DNA of 15,325 nt from Symbiobacteriaceae bacterium (GTDB taxonomy: Bacteria; Bacillota_E; Symbiobacteriia; Symbiobacteriales; Symbiobacteriaceae). The stretch lies in contig DAHVXO010000008.1 of NCBI GenBank assembly GCA_027356675.1, forward strand, positions 1-15,325, written 5' to 3'. Positions 13,907-15,325 of the stretch are shown here, piece after piece (the first letter of the stretch is position 1; each line of letters begins with the position of its first letter). Made by a program: the position numbers and the translations under genes. The notes under the pieces were generated by a model that worked only from the letters and a program-made list of their open reading frames with translations, searched no databases and had not been told where the DNA came from.

Positions 13907-14020
13907 CTAGCGGCGGGGGACAAGCATGTTCATCACGGCGTCGGTCAGAAAGACGACGGCGGCCAGGAAGATCAGGCCAACCAGGTAGACCCACCAGGGT
14001 GGGCGTTTCTCCCCTTGCAC
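13907..14020 (-). CDS. Small single-pass membrane protein, 37 residues, between smc and ftsY
   Basis: This gene is easily missed. The GTG at 14020 abuts the smc stop (TAGGTG), and a strong GGGAGG lies eight to nine bases upstream inside the last smc codons. The frame has 37 codons and a TAG at 13907. The peptide has a basic N-terminus (KRPPWW), a hydrophobic stretch at about 11-26 (VYLVGLIFLAAVVFL), one Asp near its end, and a C-terminal MLVPRR. That is the pattern of a one-helix membrane protein. It fills most of the gap before ftsY, which begins 31 bases later. I do not recognise a family. A role beside FtsY or SMC at the membrane is only suggested by position. Confidence 0.7.
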   Translation of the reverse strand: MQGEKRPPWWVYLVGLIFLAAVVFLTDAVMNMLVPRR

Positions 14021-15325
14021 CTAGCTCGCCTCCCTCTCCACGTCTACAAGGCGGACAGAGACGACCTTGGAGACGCCGGTCCCCTCCATTGTGACGCCGT
14101 AAAGCGCATCGGCTACTTCCATGGTGCCCCGCTGGTGCGTTATGCAGACAAACTGCGATCCCTGAGTGGAAAACATGCGCAGGTACTTGCCGAACCGCTC
14201 AACGTTCGCTTCGTCCAGGGCTGCCTCCACTTCGTCAAGGATGACGAAAGGGGTCGGCTTGACGCGCAGCAGTGCAAACAGAAGGGCGATGGCGGTCATG
14301 GCGCGCTCGCCGCCCGAGAGCAGGCTGAGGGTCTGTGGCTTCTTGCCTGGGGGCTGGGCGATGATCTCGATGCCAGTCTCCAGGAGGTCGTTCTCGTCCA
14401 CCAGTTCCAGGTCGGCCTTGCCGCCTTCGAAGAGCTCGGTGTAGACCCGCTGGAACTCCCGGCGGATCACCTGGAACGAATCGAGGAAGTGCGACTTGAT
14501 CCGCTTGTCCAGCTCCTCAATGGCCCGGTAGAGGGAGTTCTTTGCCTCATCCAGGTCGTCGCGCTGGTGGCCCAGGAAATCGTAACGCTCCTGCGCTGTG
14601 CGGAACTCTTCGATCGCGGCCACGTTGACGGGGCCGAGCTCGCGAATTTGCTCACGGAGGACCAGCGTCCGCTCGCGGGCGCCGGGAATTTCGTCATCCG
14701 GCAAGGCCTTGCCTGCGACTTCCGCCGGGGTCATGCCGTACTGCTCCAAGAGGCGCTCGCTGGTGGACTGGACCTCCATCTGCAGGCGGGCCTCCTCAAC
14801 CTCGCCCTGTTGGAGCCTGGCCTGGCTCTCGGACTGGGAGCGGCGCAGATTGCGCATCTCACGTTCCCGTGCGTTGGTCTGCTCCAGGGCCTCGAGCTTA
14901 CGCGACTTGAGCTGTGCCTGGTGCTCAAGGGTGGTCCGCTTGTCTGCGCCGGCCGCGGTGACCTCCGCTTCGGCCGCCACCAGTTCTGCGGCAGCCAGGT
15001 CCAGGCGCATGGCCACCTCCGTCATCTGGTTGTGACGGATCGTCTGCTCGGCCACAATGGCGGCGCGGTCTGACTCGAGCCGGGCGGTCTGCGCCGCGAG
15101 GCCCTTGGCCTGCTGGTTCAGCTCGGCCAGGCGCACCTGGACGGCTGTGAGTTCACGCCCCTGCTCTTCAAGGGCGGCCACGCGGGTCTGCCCCTCGGCG
15201 CTCAGTTGTGCGACTTCGGCCTCCAGCCCGGTGCGCTCGGCTGCCAGCCCCTCCAGTTCAGTCCGCAAGGTGCGGGCTGAATCGGCGCCCTCCTGGGCGT
15301 CGCCCTGGATGGACTCCGCCTCGAT
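14021..15325 (-). CDS. smc: Chromosome partition protein SMC, C-terminal part
   Basis: The window holds the last 434 residues of SMC; the N-terminal head, first coil and hinge lie beyond the right edge. Visible residues about 1-205 are a charged coiled coil rich in Ala, Glu and Leu. The transition LREQIRELGPVNVAAIEEF and a second short coil precede the C-terminal head. The head has the ABC signature LSGGERAMTAIALLFALL, Walker B FVILDEVEAALDEANV, and the D-loop and switch region (FVCITHQRGTMEVADALYGVTM). SMC forms condensin with ScpA and ScpB and organises the chromosome. The stop codon overlaps the Shine-Dalgarno-to-start region of the 37-residue gene, and smc-ftsY linkage is typical of Firmicutes. 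Confidence 0.97.
   Translation of the reverse strand: MEAESIQGDAQEGADSARTLRTELEGLAAERTGLEAEVAQLSAEGQTRVAALEEQGRELTAVQVRLAELNQQAKGLAAQTARLESDRAAIVAEQTIRHNQMTEVAMRLDLAAAELVAAEAEVTAAGADKRTTLEHQAQLKSRKLEALEQTNAREREMRNLRRSQSESQARLQQGEVEEARLQMEVQSTSERLLEQYGMTPAEVAGKALPDDEIPGARERTLVLREQIRELGPVNVAAIEEFRTAQERYDFLGHQRDDLDEAKNSLYRAIEELDKRIKSHFLDSFQVIRREFQRVYTELFEGGKADLELVDENDLLETGIEIIAQPPGKKPQTLSLLSGGERAMTAIALLFALLRVKPTPFVILDEVEAALDEANVERFGKYLRMFSTQGSQFVCITHQRGTMEVADALYGVTMEGTGVSKVVSVRLVDVEREAS

Noticed and set aside
14015..15073. 352-codon plus-strand open frame
   Set aside because: It is antisense to smc, with Leu/Ala/Gln-rich low-complexity sequence mirroring the coiled coil. It has no recognisable motif.
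1..15325. CRISPR arrays, insertion sequences, phage or defence genes
   Set aside because: I saw no regularly spaced repeats, transposase or integrase motifs, or terminal inverted repeats anywhere in the window.

Overview
The window looks like a piece of chromosome from a high-GC Gram-positive bacterium of the Firmicutes (Bacillota), probably of the Symbiobacterium or Thermaerobacter/Sulfobacillus sort. This rests on gene content and order: smc, ftsY, ylxM, ffh, rpsP, khpA, ylqD, rimM, trmD, rplS, lepB, rbgA, rnhB, yraN and yifB follow the Bacillus/Clostridium arrangement. YlxM, YlqD and an RNase HII with the Bacillus-type N-terminal extension are Firmicute traits. The DNA is nevertheless GC-rich, with many GTG and TTG starts behind G-rich Shine-Dalgarno sites. 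No mobile element, CRISPR array, rRNA or tRNA was found. The genus is inference.

Almost everything lies on the minus strand, so transcription runs from high to low coordinates. Unit 1 (15325 to 12568) holds the C-terminal half of smc, a 37-codon gene for a single-pass membrane peptide, ftsY and a MazG-like pyrophosphohydrolase, and ends at a hairpin terminator. Unit 2 starts at a near-consensus promoter (12514-12543) that overlaps an inverted repeat. It runs ylxM, ffh, rpsP, khpA, ylqD, rimM, trmD with tight or overlapping junctions. rplS follows with its own extended -10 promoter and a structured leader, then two hairpins that probably end the unit. Unit 3 is lepB and rbgA, then rnhB and yraN after a structured 155-base gap. 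Unit 4 is yifB, with a consensus promoter but a terminator-shaped hairpin in its leader.

Beyond yifB (below 3225) the window turns into an accessory-like region. It has three small minus-strand genes (an unrecognised 86-residue hydrophilic protein, an unrecognised 106-residue protein and a TusA-type protein), a plus-strand alpha/beta hydrolase, and a divergent M20 metallopeptidase cut by the left edge.

Functionally the core combines protein export (Ffh, FtsY, YlxM, LepB), ribosome and tRNA maturation (S16, L19, RimM, TrmD, RbgA, KhpA), and DNA or chromosome maintenance (SMC, RNase HII, YraN, YifB). The least explained items are the 37-residue membrane peptide between smc and ftsY, the hairpin-bearing leaders before yifB and rnhB, the inverted repeat over the ylxM-ffh promoter, and the three-gene tusA cluster. 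I saw no clear sign of an entirely new multi-gene system.
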